A program made the position numbers and the translations under genes. Source: Candidatus Binataceae bacterium (GTDB taxonomy: Bacteria; Desulfobacterota; Binatia; Binatales; Binataceae). Taken from it: a stretch of 64,000 nucleotides of DNA. This document shows positions 15,932-24,657 of this stretch, piece by piece (the first letter of the stretch is position 1; the number at the start of each line of letters is the position of its first letter). Where the stretch lies: positions 94,088 through 158,087 of the forward strand of contig DATGHL010000008.1 of NCBI GenBank assembly GCA_035308025.1, written 5' to 3'. The notes under the pieces were generated by a model. That model saw nothing but the letters and a program-made list of their open reading frames with translations, ran no database searches and was not told the origin of the DNA.

Positions 15932-16433
15932 GCCGCGAATAAGAAGGACCAGCCGGACTGTAGAAGTGGGTCTGGCTGGACGTTCCGTGGTTTTGCGAAA
16001 GAAACCGCGTCACAGCTTTCATCGCGGCGCGTGAATCCTTAAGTTCACATTCCCATATGACGGCACATTTCCAGCCCTGCCGTTTCCGGGCAGCCTGAGC
16101 CATGGTGTCGCACTGGCAGTAGGGAAGTCCGGTGCAAACAAGCATCGTTCGAACCGGTTCAATCAGTCGCGGCCACGCGTGACCGTTGCCGTCTCGCTTC
16201 ACAAGGTCCGAGTAGGATTGACACGGTGGAGATGCGTGAACCGCGTCGAAGGATGCGATAAATTCCGGATTGAGCGCGAGAGCGTCAGCTTGAATGAACT
16301 CGAACGGATAGTTGGATTGGGGCTCAATATCCACGCCCACAATCTCGAAACCGGCTCTGCTATACCCGACGCCTGCGCCGCCCGCGCAACAGAATAAATC
16401 GAGAAGTCTGAACTTCCGTCCGCCCTCCTTCAT
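15924..16433 (-). pseudogene. Truncated C5-cytosine methyltransferase fused to a Vsr C-terminus
   Basis: 169 residues in one open frame from ATG 16433 (GGGAG upstream). Residues 8-125 are the front of a DNA cytosine-C5 methyltransferase: the SAM motif LLDLFCCAGGAGVGYSRAG, the VGVDIEPQ and ADAL motifs, and the catalytic ASPPCQSYS loop with its Cys. From about residue 127 the sequence changes to the tail of a Vsr endonuclease (RKRQGWKCAVIWECELKD). The target-recognition region and later motifs of the methylase and the front of Vsr are missing, as if one deletion joined dcm to vsr. It is unlikely to methylate DNA. It heads the operon with the DUF3883 and HNH genes. Confidence 0.75.
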
Positions 16434-16481
16434 CAAAATCGGCTCCCTTGCACCTGACCGTCAGGAATCTTAGCCATTGGC

Positions 16482-16625
16482 TCACGATAACGGAACCGCT
16501 TGCTTTCTGCGCTCCGAAGCTTTGCGCGCGTTCCAGCGGAAATCAAATTCCGCAACGTAGCTATGGGGGTGTTTTCGGCTGACCTTATGGAAAGTGTCAT
16601 AGATGTCACGCTTTGTACTTACACG
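16482..16625 (-). pseudogene. C-terminal relic of an IS1595-type transposase
   Basis: The minus strand encodes about 46 residues ending at a TGA (16484-16482). They include YDTFHKVSRKHPHSYVAEFD and FRWNARK, which match the closing block of IS1595-family transposases (G.YHHVS..H..RY..EFDFR.N.R). No start, catalytic core or inverted repeats are visible nearby. It is a relic at the edge of the restriction locus, next to dnaE, and suggests the locus arrived with or beside an insertion sequence. Confidence 0.6.
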
Positions 16626-16657
16626 TGGCATCCCTAATTCAGCGGAAATTTACGCTG

Positions 16658-19600
16658 TCACCGCAGTTGCACCGAGTCTGCGGAAAGCAGCTCACTGATT
16701 TCGGCGACGAACGCCTCGGTCGGGGCAATGCGGTAGTCGTCGCCGAGGAGAAACACCGCCTCGTTGCCGTCATCCAGCCCCAGATGAAGATAGGTGATCG
16801 ACTGGCCGCGATAGCGGCGGAGTAAATCCTTCAGGCGCTCGAGGTCGCCGTTGACCAATTGCGCGCGTGGCGCGCGGATGCGGACTTCGCGCACGGCCTC
16901 GGTCAGCGCGAGATTGAGTGGGACCAATTCATCCAGAATAAGCTGCGCGCGCTCGTCGCCGACATCGAGCTTGCCCTTGGCCACTACCGGCTCGTTGCCG
17001 CTGATGATCGCTTCGTACTTCTGGTAGGCCTCGGGCCAGACGATACACTCCGCCACGCCCTCGCGATCTTCGAGCGAGAAAGTCGCGTAGCGCTTGCCCG
17101 CCTTGTTATTCTTGAGCTTGACCGCCTGCACCACACCTGCGAGTTGCACTTTGCTGCCGTCAGGCGCGTTGGGGAGATCGGCGGTTGTCAGTTTGCCGAG
17201 GCGGCGCAGCTCGCGTTCGTATTTGTCGAGCGGATGAGCGGTGATGTAAAAACCCAGCGTCTCTTTTTCGTACTCAAGCAGCTCCTTCTGCGGCCATTCC
17301 GCCACCGCAGCGCGCGGCATTAGCGCGGGCGGCTCGTTGCTCTTGCCGAAGAGACTGATCTGATTCTTGACAGCGTCGTCCTGCGCCCGCTGGGCGAGCT
17401 TCAAGGCATCGTCCACCTGGGCGGCGAGCGCCGCCCGTGCGATCCCGATGAAATCCAGCGCGCCGCATTTGATCAGGGCTTCGAGCACGCGCCGATTCAG
17501 CAGTTGTGCGCCGACCCGCAGACAGAAGTCCGCGAGCGACTTGAATTCGCCGCCGCCGCGCTCGCGCACCGCGATAATCTCCTCGCCCGACTTGGCGCCG
17601 ACGCCCCGAATCGCACCGAGACCGAACCGGATCGCCTCGCCGCTGACGGTGAATTTCACACGGCTCTGATTAACGTCGGGCGGCAGCACCCGAACCCGCA
17701 TCTCGCGCAGCGCAGCGATATTTTTGTAGGTCTTGTCGGTCTCGTCCATGTCGAGCGACATCAGCGCCGCCATGAACTCGCGCGGGAAATGGGCCTTGAG
17801 ATAGGCCGTCGTGTACGAGGTCAGCGCATAGGCCGCGGCGTGCGAGCGGTTGAAGCCGTAGGATGCGAAGGTCGCGATCTTCTCGAAGATTGCGATCGCC
17901 TGGGCTTTATCGACGCCATTCTTCACCGCGCCCGCGATAAAATGCTCGCGCTCCTTTTCCATCACGGCGATCGACTTCTTGCCCATCGCGGCGCGCAGAA
18001 TGTCGGCTTCCTCCAGCGTGTAGCCGGCCAACGCCTGCGCCGCGCGCATCACCTGCTCCTGGTAGATGATCACGCCGTAGGTGTCGCGCAGCACCGGCTC
18101 AAGCAGCGGATGGTCGTACTCGACCGGCTCCTTGCCCTGCTTGCGCCGGATGAAGGGATCGACCATGCCGGCGTCGAGCGTGCCGGGGCGAAAGAGCGAA
18201 ATCGCCGCGATCACGTCCTCGAAACACGAGGGTTTGAGGTCGCTGAGAAAGCGCCGCATGCCGGAGCCTTCGAGCTGAAACACCCCGACCGTGTCGCCGC
18301 GCGCGATTAGTTTGTAACTCTCGGCGTCGTCGAGATTGAGGCGGTTCAGATCGGGCGGCACGGCGCCGCCGGCCGCGATCAGATCCAGCGTGTCCTTGAT
18401 CAGGGTCAGATTCTTGAGCGCGAGGAAATCGAACTTGATCAGGCCGATCTCCTCGACGCCCTTCATGGAGTATTGCGTGATCGCGATCGGATTCTCGTGA
18501 CGTTCCTTGTCCACGTACAGCGGCACGAGGTCGCGCAGCGGCGCGTCGGCAATCACGACCCCGGCCGCGTGGCGCGAGGCGTGGCGCAGCAGCCCTTCGA
18601 GCTTGAAGGCGTAATCAAACAGGTCGCGATACTTTTCGCGCTCGGCCTTGAGCCGCGGCTCCATCTCGAGGGCGTCGGCCAGCGGAAAATCGCGACCCTG
18701 CTTGGGCGCCGGATAGAGCTTGACGATACGATCGGTCTCCGCGAACGACAGCCCGAGCACGCGCCCGACGTCGCGAATCGCCTGCTTACCCTTGATCGTT
18801 CCGAACGTGATGATCTGCGCGACGCGATCGTCGCCATACTTCTTGCGCACGTAGGCCAGCACTTCGTCGCGCCGCTCGAAGCAGAAATCCACGTCGATAT
18901 CCGGCATTGAGCGGCGCCCCGGATTGAGCCAGCGCTCGAACAACAGCTTGTGCTCGATCGGATCGACTTCCGTGATACGCAGGGCATATGAGACCAGGCT
19001 GCCGACGACCGAGCCGCGGCCGGGTCCGACCGGAATTCCGAGCCCGCGCGCATAATCGATGAAGTCGGCGACGATCAGCATATAGCCGGAGAAGCCCATC
19101 TCGCGGATTACCGGCAATTCGCGATCGATCCGCTCTGCGTAGGCGGCGTCCTCGAACTCACCGCGCCGCGCATGCAACTCCGCAAGACGCTCCGCCAAAC
19201 CGGAGCGCACGCGCTCTTCGAGTAGCGCATCGAGATCGTTACTGAGCGCAGGCGCCGTAGGCGCCGCCACCTCGGCGTCCGCATCGCGATAGTTGGGATC
19301 GAAGATTGGAAAGTGAAACTTGCCGAATTCGAACTCGAAATCGACCTGATTCGCGATCGCCACGGTGTTGCGAATCTCTTCCGAATCGGCGCCAAACGCC
19401 GCGATCATCTCTTCGGGCGTCTTGACGTAGAGCTCGTCGGTGTCGAAGCGCCAGCGGCTTTCGTCGGCGAGGGTCTTGCCGGTCTGGATACACAGCAGGA
19501 CCTCGTGCGCTTTGGCGTCGTCGCGATGGAGATAATGACAATCGTTGGTGGCGACCAGCGGAATCCCGGCCGTGCGGCCGATCTCGCGCAACGCCTCATT

Positions 19601-20164
19601 GAGCGGGCCGTGCAAAGCGTTATCCTGCAATTCGAGATAGAAACGACCCGGGAAAGTACGTGCGTACCATTCGGCGGCTTCGCGCGCCTTGTCGAGCCGG
19701 CCGCCGCGAAGGGCGCGTGCGACTTCCCCGCTCAGACATCCCGAGAGCACGATCAGCCCTTCGGAATTTTCCGCCAGAATTTCCTTGTCGATGCGCGGCT
19801 TGTAGTAGAGCCCTTCCTGGTAAGCCGCCGTCAGCAGGCGACACAGATTCCGATAGCCCGCGCGCGATTGCGCCAGCAAAATCAGATGGAAGTTGCTGCC
19901 ACCTTCGACGTCGTCGCCGCGCTGCGTCTGTGAGCGATCGCTGCGTTTGCCCGGCGCGAGATAGGCCTCGCATCCGATAATCGGTTTGACGCCGTTCTGG
20001 CGCGCTTTTTGAAAAAATTCGACAGCGCCGAACATATTGCCATGATCAGTCATCGCGATCGCGGGCATCCCGGAGCTTTTGACGTGCTCGAAGAGCGGCG
20101 CGATCTTGTTGGCGCCGTCGAGCAGGCTGTACTGCGTATGCACGTGCAGATGTACGAAACTCAT
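16658..20164 (-). CDS. dnaE: DNA polymerase III alpha subunit
   Basis: 1168 residues, a normal DnaE1 length. The start at ATG 20164 gives the standard MSFVHLHVHTQYSLLDG opening; the frame runs 25 codons further up but without family similarity. The PHP domain comes first (HVHTQYS, TDHGNMFG, GCEAYL). The catalytic palm follows, with the aspartates of PDIDVDFCFERRDEV near residue 420 and GPGRGSVVGSLV just before. Helix-hairpin-helix and OB-fold regions occupy the last third (VQLAGVVQAVKL near residue 1010). It is the replicative polymerase. No frameshift occurs over 3.5 kb, a useful contrast with the decaying genes to the right. Confidence 0.97.
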   Translation of the reverse strand: MSFVHLHVHTQYSLLDGANKIAPLFEHVKSSGMPAIAMTDHGNMFGAVEFFQKARQNGVKPIIGCEAYLAPGKRSDRSQTQRGDDVEGGSNFHLILLAQSRAGYRNLCRLLTAAYQEGLYYKPRIDKEILAENSEGLIVLSGCLSGEVARALRGGRLDKAREAAEWYARTFPGRFYLELQDNALHGPLNEALREIGRTAGIPLVATNDCHYLHRDDAKAHEVLLCIQTGKTLADESRWRFDTDELYVKTPEEMIAAFGADSEEIRNTVAIANQVDFEFEFGKFHFPIFDPNYRDADAEVAAPTAPALSNDLDALLEERVRSGLAERLAELHARRGEFEDAAYAERIDRELPVIREMGFSGYMLIVADFIDYARGLGIPVGPGRGSVVGSLVSYALRITEVDPIEHKLLFERWLNPGRRSMPDIDVDFCFERRDEVLAYVRKKYGDDRVAQIITFGTIKGKQAIRDVGRVLGLSFAETDRIVKLYPAPKQGRDFPLADALEMEPRLKAEREKYRDLFDYAFKLEGLLRHASRHAAGVVIADAPLRDLVPLYVDKERHENPIAITQYSMKGVEEIGLIKFDFLALKNLTLIKDTLDLIAAGGAVPPDLNRLNLDDAESYKLIARGDTVGVFQLEGSGMRRFLSDLKPSCFEDVIAAISLFRPGTLDAGMVDPFIRRKQGKEPVEYDHPLLEPVLRDTYGVIIYQEQVMRAAQALAGYTLEEADILRAAMGKKSIAVMEKEREHFIAGAVKNGVDKAQAIAIFEKIATFASYGFNRSHAAAYALTSYTTAYLKAHFPREFMAALMSLDMDETDKTYKNIAALREMRVRVLPPDVNQSRVKFTVSGEAIRFGLGAIRGVGAKSGEEIIAVRERGGGEFKSLADFCLRVGAQLLNRRVLEALIKCGALDFIGIARAALAAQVDDALKLAQRAQDDAVKNQISLFGKSNEPPALMPRAAVAEWPQKELLEYEKETLGFYITAHPLDKYERELRRLGKLTTADLPNAPDGSKVQLAGVVQAVKLKNNKAGKRYATFSLEDREGVAECIVWPEAYQKYEAIISGNEPVVAKGKLDVGDERAQLILDELVPLNLALTEAVREVRIRAPRAQLVNGDLERLKDLLRRYRGQSITYLHLGLDDGNEAVFLLGDDYRIAPTEAFVAEISELLSADSVQLR

Positions 20165-20289
20165 CTCCGAAACCTCCGACCCCGCTTCCGCCCCGACGTC
20201 TATGACGCGCGCACCCGCACCGGTCCCCGATGCCGTCATTGTAGCGCAGTGACCGCGGACGCGCGTGCGCGCGCCGCGTCTCCGCGCAC

Positions 20290-20334
20290 AGGCGGGCTGT
20301 TGAAAACCCCCTCGGGGTTTTCAACAGCCCGCCT
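20290..20334. repeat. Perfect 21-bp inverted repeat, 3-base loop
   Basis: The left arm (20290-20310) and right arm (20314-20334) are exact reverse complements around the loop CTC. The stem contains GTTGAAAACCCC and GGGGTTTTCAAC. It lies in the divergent region between dnaE and the thioesterase, 126 bases upstream of the dnaE start. There is no following U-tract on either strand, so it is not a typical terminator. It could be a cruciform-forming element, an attenuator or the scar of a small palindromic mobile element. Confidence 0.85.
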
Positions 20335-20354
20335 TCCCCCCTCCCACCGCAACC

Positions 20355-20379
20355 GCGCCGCGCGACCAGCGCGCGGCGC
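20355..20379. repeat. Perfect 10-bp inverted repeat, 5-base loop
   Basis: The arms GCGCCGCGCG (20355-20364) and CGCGCGGCGC (20370-20379) flank ACCAG. It is the second of three perfect hairpins in about 145 bases. Its pure G/C stem would be very stable in RNA. Confidence 0.8.
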
Positions 20380-20390
20380 ACCACCCCACC

Positions 20391-20433
20391 GCCTCCAGTG
20401 TTGCGGGCCGTTCCGCCCCGCAACACTGGAGGC
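20391..20433 (+). promoter_or_regulatory. Hairpin covering the thioesterase ribosome-binding site
   Basis: The arms at 20391-20407 and 20417-20433 are perfect 17-base reverse complements around a 9-base loop. The right arm contains CACTGGAGG, and its GGAGG lies 6 bases before GTG 20438, the likely start of the thioesterase. In the folded transcript the Shine-Dalgarno would be paired. Translation would then need the hairpin to be opened, for example by a protein, an RNA or heat. The pairing is seen in the sequence; control of translation is inferred. Confidence 0.6.
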
Positions 20434-20437
20434 GATC

Positions 20438-20878
20438 GTGTCAATCGCGCACAATCTCCTGATGACGAAGGCTCCGCGCGAAGAATTCCCGGCGCTCGCG
20501 ACGCTCGAGGACGGCCCCTTCTCGATCCTGCTCGGACTCAAGGTCGAGCAGGCCGCGGCGGGCCGCGTGACCGTGCGGATGCCGTTTAATCTCCAGCTGC
20601 TCAACTTCGGGCCGCCCGATGTCCCGATTCATGGCGGCGCAATCGCGACGCTGGCTGATTTCGCCGCCTGCGCCGCGGTCTGGACCTTGCCCCAGACCCG
20701 CAGCAGCGCGACCATTTCGATGACCGTGAACTACACCGCGCCGGGGGTCCGGAGCGATCTCCTCGCCTGCGCGACGGTGCGACGCGCGGGGCGTCGGGTC
20801 GCGAGCCTCAATGTCGAGATTCGCGACGACGCTCAAAGCCTCGTCGCCGACGCCCTCATCACCTACAAGATTGCCTGA
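20438..20878 (+). CDS. PaaI-type hotdog-fold thioesterase
   Basis: 146 residues from GTG 20438 (GGAGG upstream, in the hairpin); ATG 20462 is the alternative. The hotdog pattern is clear: FSILLGLKVEQAAAGRVTVRM, LNFGPPDVPIHGGAIATLAD with the HGG..A(T)L(A)D active-site helix, then a TISMTVNYTAPG strand and closing beta strands. Such enzymes release CoA thioesters of aromatic or acyl groups in the cytosol. The substrate is unknown. The gene is transcribed away from dnaE and ends 77 bases before the MetE-like gene, with which it might share a transcript. Confidence 0.8.
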   Translation: MSIAHNLLMTKAPREEFPALATLEDGPFSILLGLKVEQAAAGRVTVRMPFNLQLLNFGPPDVPIHGGAIATLADFAACAAVWTLPQTRSSATISMTVNYTAPGVRSDLLACATVRRAGRRVASLNVEIRDDAQSLVADALITYKIA

Positions 20879-20955
20879 TCGCTAACTCCGCGTTTGGTTT
20901 TTCAAGGCAAAAGTTCGAGAATGTTTCTCACGACTGCCCATCCGGAGAGAGACCA

Positions 20956-21999
20956 ATGAGCGGAGCGATGCTGATTCCAACGACTGTTGTCGGAAGCTAT
21001 CCGCAACCCGATTGGCTGGTCGATCGCGAAAATCTGAAAAAGCGCGTGCCCGCACGAGTGCGCGCCACCGAGCTCTGGCGCGTGCCCGAGCCTTGGCTCG
21101 AGCAGGCGCAGGACGATGCGACTCTGCTCGCGATCCGCGAGATGGAGCGGGCAGGCGTCGACATTATTTCCGACGGCGAGATGCGCCGCGAAAGCTATTC
21201 CAACCGCTTCGCCAACGCGCTCGGCGGCATCGACCGCGAGCGCCTGGGTCAAGGCGTAAATCGCCGCGGTGGGCCCGACGTCGTGCCGCTGGTCTCCGGA
21301 CCGATCCGCCGCGAAGCGCCGGTCGAAGTGCGCGACTTATCGTTCCTCCGCGCCAATACGGATCGCCAGGTCAAAATCACCCTGCCGGGTCCCTTCACGA
21401 TGGCGCGCCAGGCCGAAAACGGCTTCTATCCTACTGAGGAAGCGCTTGCGATGGCCTATGCCGACGCCGTCAATCGCGAGGTCAAGGATCTCTTTGCCGC
21501 CGGCGCCGACGTCGTTCAGCTCGACGAACCCTATATGGATTCTTTTCCCGATCAGGCGCGCAGCTACGCCGTCAAGGCGATCAACCGTGCGCTCGAGGGC
21601 GTTGCGGGCGCGACCGTCGTGCATATCTGCTTCGGCTACGGCCACTATGTCAGAAAGAAGAATTCGCCTTATGCTTTTCTGCGCGAGCTCGACGGCTGCG
21701 TCGCCGATCAGATTTCGATCGAGGCGGCGCAACCCCAGCTTGACCTCGCGATCCTCAAGGAGCTGCCGTCGAAGGTGATTATCCTCGGCGTATTGGATCT
21801 CGCCGACCGTACCGTCGAATCCGCCGAGACCGTGGCGCAGCGGCTCCGCACGGCACTCGCGATTTTGCCGCCGGAACGGCTGATCGCGGCGCCGGACTGC
21901 GGCATGAAGTATCTGCCGCGCGAGGTCGCCTTCGGCAAGTTGCAGGCGATGGTCGCCGGCGCACGAATCGTTCGGGAGGAGCTGCAGGGGCGCCACTAA
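20956..21999 (+). CDS. Core MetE-type (cobalamin-independent methionine synthase-like) protein
   Basis: 347 residues covering only the catalytic barrel, as in archaeal-type core MetE, and lacking the N-terminal half of E. coli MetE. Features are TTVVGSYPQPDWL at the start, GVDIISDGEMRRESY, GADVVQLDEPYM, and zinc ligands in VVHICFG (His, Cys) and in PDCGMKYL (Cys). Family members transfer methyl groups to thiols. The same fold also includes epoxyalkane:coenzyme M transferases, so methionine synthesis is not certain. The start ATG 20956 follows GGAGAGAG. No riboswitch is visible in the short leader. Confidence 0.75.
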   Translation: MSGAMLIPTTVVGSYPQPDWLVDRENLKKRVPARVRATELWRVPEPWLEQAQDDATLLAIREMERAGVDIISDGEMRRESYSNRFANALGGIDRERLGQGVNRRGGPDVVPLVSGPIRREAPVEVRDLSFLRANTDRQVKITLPGPFTMARQAENGFYPTEEALAMAYADAVNREVKDLFAAGADVVQLDEPYMDSFPDQARSYAVKAINRALEGVAGATVVHICFGYGHYVRKKNSPYAFLRELDGCVADQISIEAAQPQLDLAILKELPSKVIILGVLDLADRTVESAETVAQRLRTALAILPPERLIAAPDCGMKYLPREVAFGKLQAMVAGARIVREELQGRH

Positions 22000-22164
22000 C
22001 ACTAGCGGAGCGCGGCTGCCGCGTGGTGCGAGCAGACGAGTCTCTACCTACGCCGCGCGAGCAGACTCCGCCACCCCTCGGAATTGCGTTAAAGTTCGTC
22101 GTCCGCGGAGCGCCGGCAATCAGATATATACTTCAGTGTCCGCGCCATCGTTCCACGACACTAA

Positions 22165-24009
22165 ATGAATCTCATCGGTATCTCAGCCTATTACCATGAC
22201 AGCGCCGCCGCCCTCATCCGCGACGGCGAAATCATCGCCGCCGCGCAGGAAGAACGCTTCTCGCGCAAAAAGCACGACCCCGGCTTTCCGGCCGGCGCTC
22301 TGGCCTATTGCCTGCGCGCGGGCGGAATTACTTTGCGCGAGGTTGACGAAGTCGTCTTTTACGACAAGCCGTTGCTCAAGTTCGGACGCCTGCTCGAGAC
22401 TTACCTCGCCAGCGCACCGCGCGGGCGCGCCTCGTTCGTGGCTGCGATGCCAGTGTGGCTCAAGGAGAAGCTCTACTTAAAATCGCTGCTGCGCCGCCAT
22501 CTTTCGGAGATCGCCGGCTTGACCGCCCGCGCGGTTCCGCCGCTGCGCTTCACCCAGCATCATCAGGCCCACGCCGCCTCGGCTTTTTTTCCGAGTCCGT
22601 TCGCGCGCGCAGGCGTGCTTTGCCTCGACGGCGTCGGCGAATGGGCCACCACCTCGATCTGGCTCGGCGAGGGCAACCGCCTCGAGCCCCAATGGGAAAT
22701 CGAGTTTCCCCATTCGCTCGGCCTGCTCTACTCGGCCTTCACTTACTACACCGGCTTCAAAGTCAATTCGGGCGAGTACAAAGTGATGGGGTTGGCGCCG
22801 TATGGCGAGCCGAAATATGTGCAACTCATCCTCGACAATCTGATCGACCTCAAGCTCGACGGCAGCTTTCGCCTCAATCCTGATTACTTCAATTATGCGA
22901 CCGGCCTCACGATGACCAACGATGCCTTCGCCCGCCTCTTCGGCGGACCGCCGCGCCAGCCCGAGGCCCGGCTCACCCAGCATGAGATGGATTTGGCGCG
23001 CTCAATCCAGGAGGTCACCGAGGAAGTCGTCCTGCGCCTCGCCCGCACCGTGCGCGATGAGCTCGCGGTTGACTATCTCTGTATGGCCGGCGGCGTCGCG
23101 CTCAACTGTGTGGCGAATGGGCGGGTGCTACGTGAGAGCGGGCTGCGCGATCTCTGGGTTCAGCCCGCGGCGGGCGATGCCGGCGGCGCGATCGGCGCAG
23201 CCCTCTCCGCCTGGCACGAATACCATGGCCGGCCGCGCCTCGCCGCGGGCGATTGCATGAGCGGCAGCTACCTCGGTCCGACCTTTAACTCTCACGAGAT
23301 TCGCAGCCTCCTCGATTTCGTCGGCGCGCGCTACGAATGCACCACCGAAGACGACTTGCTCGCCCGCGTCGCGGCGCTTCTCGCAGACGAAAAGGTCATC
23401 GGCTGGTTTCAGGGCCGCATGGAATTCGGCCCGCGCGCGCTCGGCAATCGCTCGATTATCGGTGATGCCCGCAGTCCGCGGATGCAATCCGTCATGAATC
23501 TCAAAATCAAGTACCGTGAATCCTTTCGCCCCTTTGCCCCCGCGGTCCTCGCCGAGCGCGTCGGCGACTACTTCGAGCTCGATCGTCCCAGCCCCTATAT
23601 GATGATTGTCGCGCCGCTACGCCGCGAGCTGCGGATTAAGGAAAGCCGCGGCGCCACCGAACTCTTCGGGATCAACAAGCTCAACCTGCCACGCTCAACG
23701 CTCCCTGCGATAACTCACGTAGATTATTCCGCGCGCGTCCAGACCGTTCATCGCGAGACCAATCCGCGCTTTCACCAACTGCTCGAAAAATTCGCCGCAC
23801 TTACCGGCGCCGCGGTCCTCGTCAATACTTCCTTCAACGTCCGCGGCGAGCCGATAGTCTGCACCCCCGCCGACGCCTACCGCTGTTTTATGCGCACCGA
23901 AATGGACTACCTCGCGATCGGGAATTTCATTTTGGATAAAGCCGCGCAGCCCCGGTTATCCCCAAGCGCTGATCACGAAGCCTGGAAGAAGGAGTTCGCG
24001 CTCGATTGA
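22165..24009 (+). CDS. NodU/CmcH-family O-carbamoyltransferase
   Basis: 614 residues. The N-terminal Kae1-like domain starts with ISAYYHDSAAALI and carries the metal-binding TQHHQAHAASAFF block. CLDGVGEW and HSLGLLYSAFTYYTGFK follow. The C-terminal YrdC-like part has the MEFGPRALGNRSIIGDARSP motif and VNTSFNVRGEPIV. Such enzymes use carbamoyl phosphate and ATP to carbamoylate hydroxyl groups of small molecules. The stop overlaps the SxtJ start. The set NodU-SxtJ-DUF5989 recurs in many bacteria with no settled function; here it is joined to two halogenases. Confidence 0.9.
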   Translation: MNLIGISAYYHDSAAALIRDGEIIAAAQEERFSRKKHDPGFPAGALAYCLRAGGITLREVDEVVFYDKPLLKFGRLLETYLASAPRGRASFVAAMPVWLKEKLYLKSLLRRHLSEIAGLTARAVPPLRFTQHHQAHAASAFFPSPFARAGVLCLDGVGEWATTSIWLGEGNRLEPQWEIEFPHSLGLLYSAFTYYTGFKVNSGEYKVMGLAPYGEPKYVQLILDNLIDLKLDGSFRLNPDYFNYATGLTMTNDAFARLFGGPPRQPEARLTQHEMDLARSIQEVTEEVVLRLARTVRDELAVDYLCMAGGVALNCVANGRVLRESGLRDLWVQPAAGDAGGAIGAALSAWHEYHGRPRLAAGDCMSGSYLGPTFNSHEIRSLLDFVGARYECTTEDDLLARVAALLADEKVIGWFQGRMEFGPRALGNRSIIGDARSPRMQSVMNLKIKYRESFRPFAPAVLAERVGDYFELDRPSPYMMIVAPLRRELRIKESRGATELFGINKLNLPRSTLPAITHVDYSARVQTVHRETNPRFHQLLEKFAALTGAAVLVNTSFNVRGEPIVCTPADAYRCFMRTEMDYLAIGNFILDKAAQPRLSPSADHEAWKKEFALD

Positions 24010-24404
24010 AGCCGCAGCCGCGCGCCGCCGAATTGCGCAACTTCGGCCTTATCGTCGGCGCGATCTTCGCCGCGCTCTTCGGGCTTTTGCGCCCTTGGCT
24101 CCATCACACCCGAACGCCCCTCTGGCCGTGGCTTCTGGCCGCCCTCCTGATCGGCTGTGCTCTCATAGCGCCCCGGCTCCTCTATTACCCCCACCTGGTT
24201 TGGGATCGCCTGGGCAAGGCCTTGGGTTGGGTCAACTCGCGGATCGTGCTGAATCTGATCTTTTTCCTGGTCTTTGTGCCCGCCGGGCTGATCGCCCGCG
24301 CCCTGAAATGGGATCGCCTAAATAAAACCTTTGAACCCGCGCGGCAAAGCTATAGAATTCCCAGCAAACGCCGACCGGCAAGTTCGATGGAGAAGCCCTA
24401 CTGA
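24006..24404 (+). CDS. SxtJ-like membrane protein
   Basis: 132 residues starting at TTG 24006, which overlaps the stop of the carbamoyltransferase by four bases. There are two hydrophobic pairs (about residues 13-27 with 42-56, and 80-98). The family block WDRLGKALGWVNSRIVLNLIFFLVFVPAGL (about residues 66-95) is followed by basic residues. It belongs to the SxtJ family, named from saxitoxin clusters and nearly always next to a NodU-type carbamoyltransferase. A membrane-anchoring or assembly role is inferred. Confidence 0.8.
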   Translation: MKPQPRAAELRNFGLIVGAIFAALFGLLRPWLHHTRTPLWPWLLAALLIGCALIAPRLLYYPHLVWDRLGKALGWVNSRIVLNLIFFLVFVPAGLIARALKWDRLNKTFEPARQSYRIPSKRRPASSMEKPY

Positions 24405-24405
24405 T

Positions 24406-24558
24406 ATGTTCGAGGCGCTAGGCGATCTGTGGGGCTTTATGCGCGAACACAAGAAGCTATGGCTGGCCCCATTCGTCGGCGTATTGCTTATTGTCGGTGT
24501 GCTGGTGATTCTGTCGGAATACTCGGCGGTGGCGCCATTCATCTATACGCTCTTTTAG
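24406..24558 (+). CDS. DUF5989 small membrane protein
   Basis: 50 residues from ATG 24406, one base after the SxtJ stop. It starts MFEALGDLWGFMREHKKLWL, has one membrane helix (about residues 20-38) and ends with the family hallmark APFIYTLF. DUF5989 proteins are of this size and almost always follow SxtJ genes. Too short for many gene finders, it is supported by its ending, length and place in the operon. Function is unknown; it may form a membrane complex with SxtJ. Confidence 0.8.
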   Translation: MFEALGDLWGFMREHKKLWLAPFVGVLLIVGVLVILSEYSAVAPFIYTLF

Positions 24559-24657
24559 GTTGCAGTAGCGCGACGGACCAGTCGCATTGGCTTAACGAAA
24601 AGGTCTCGCTATTCCTCGCGCGCTCATGCCAAATAGAAGGGAGGCTTAATTAACGAC

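Noticed and set aside
20290..20334. Rho-independent terminator
   Set aside because: The stem is perfect, but no T-run follows on either strand and both flanking genes point away from it.
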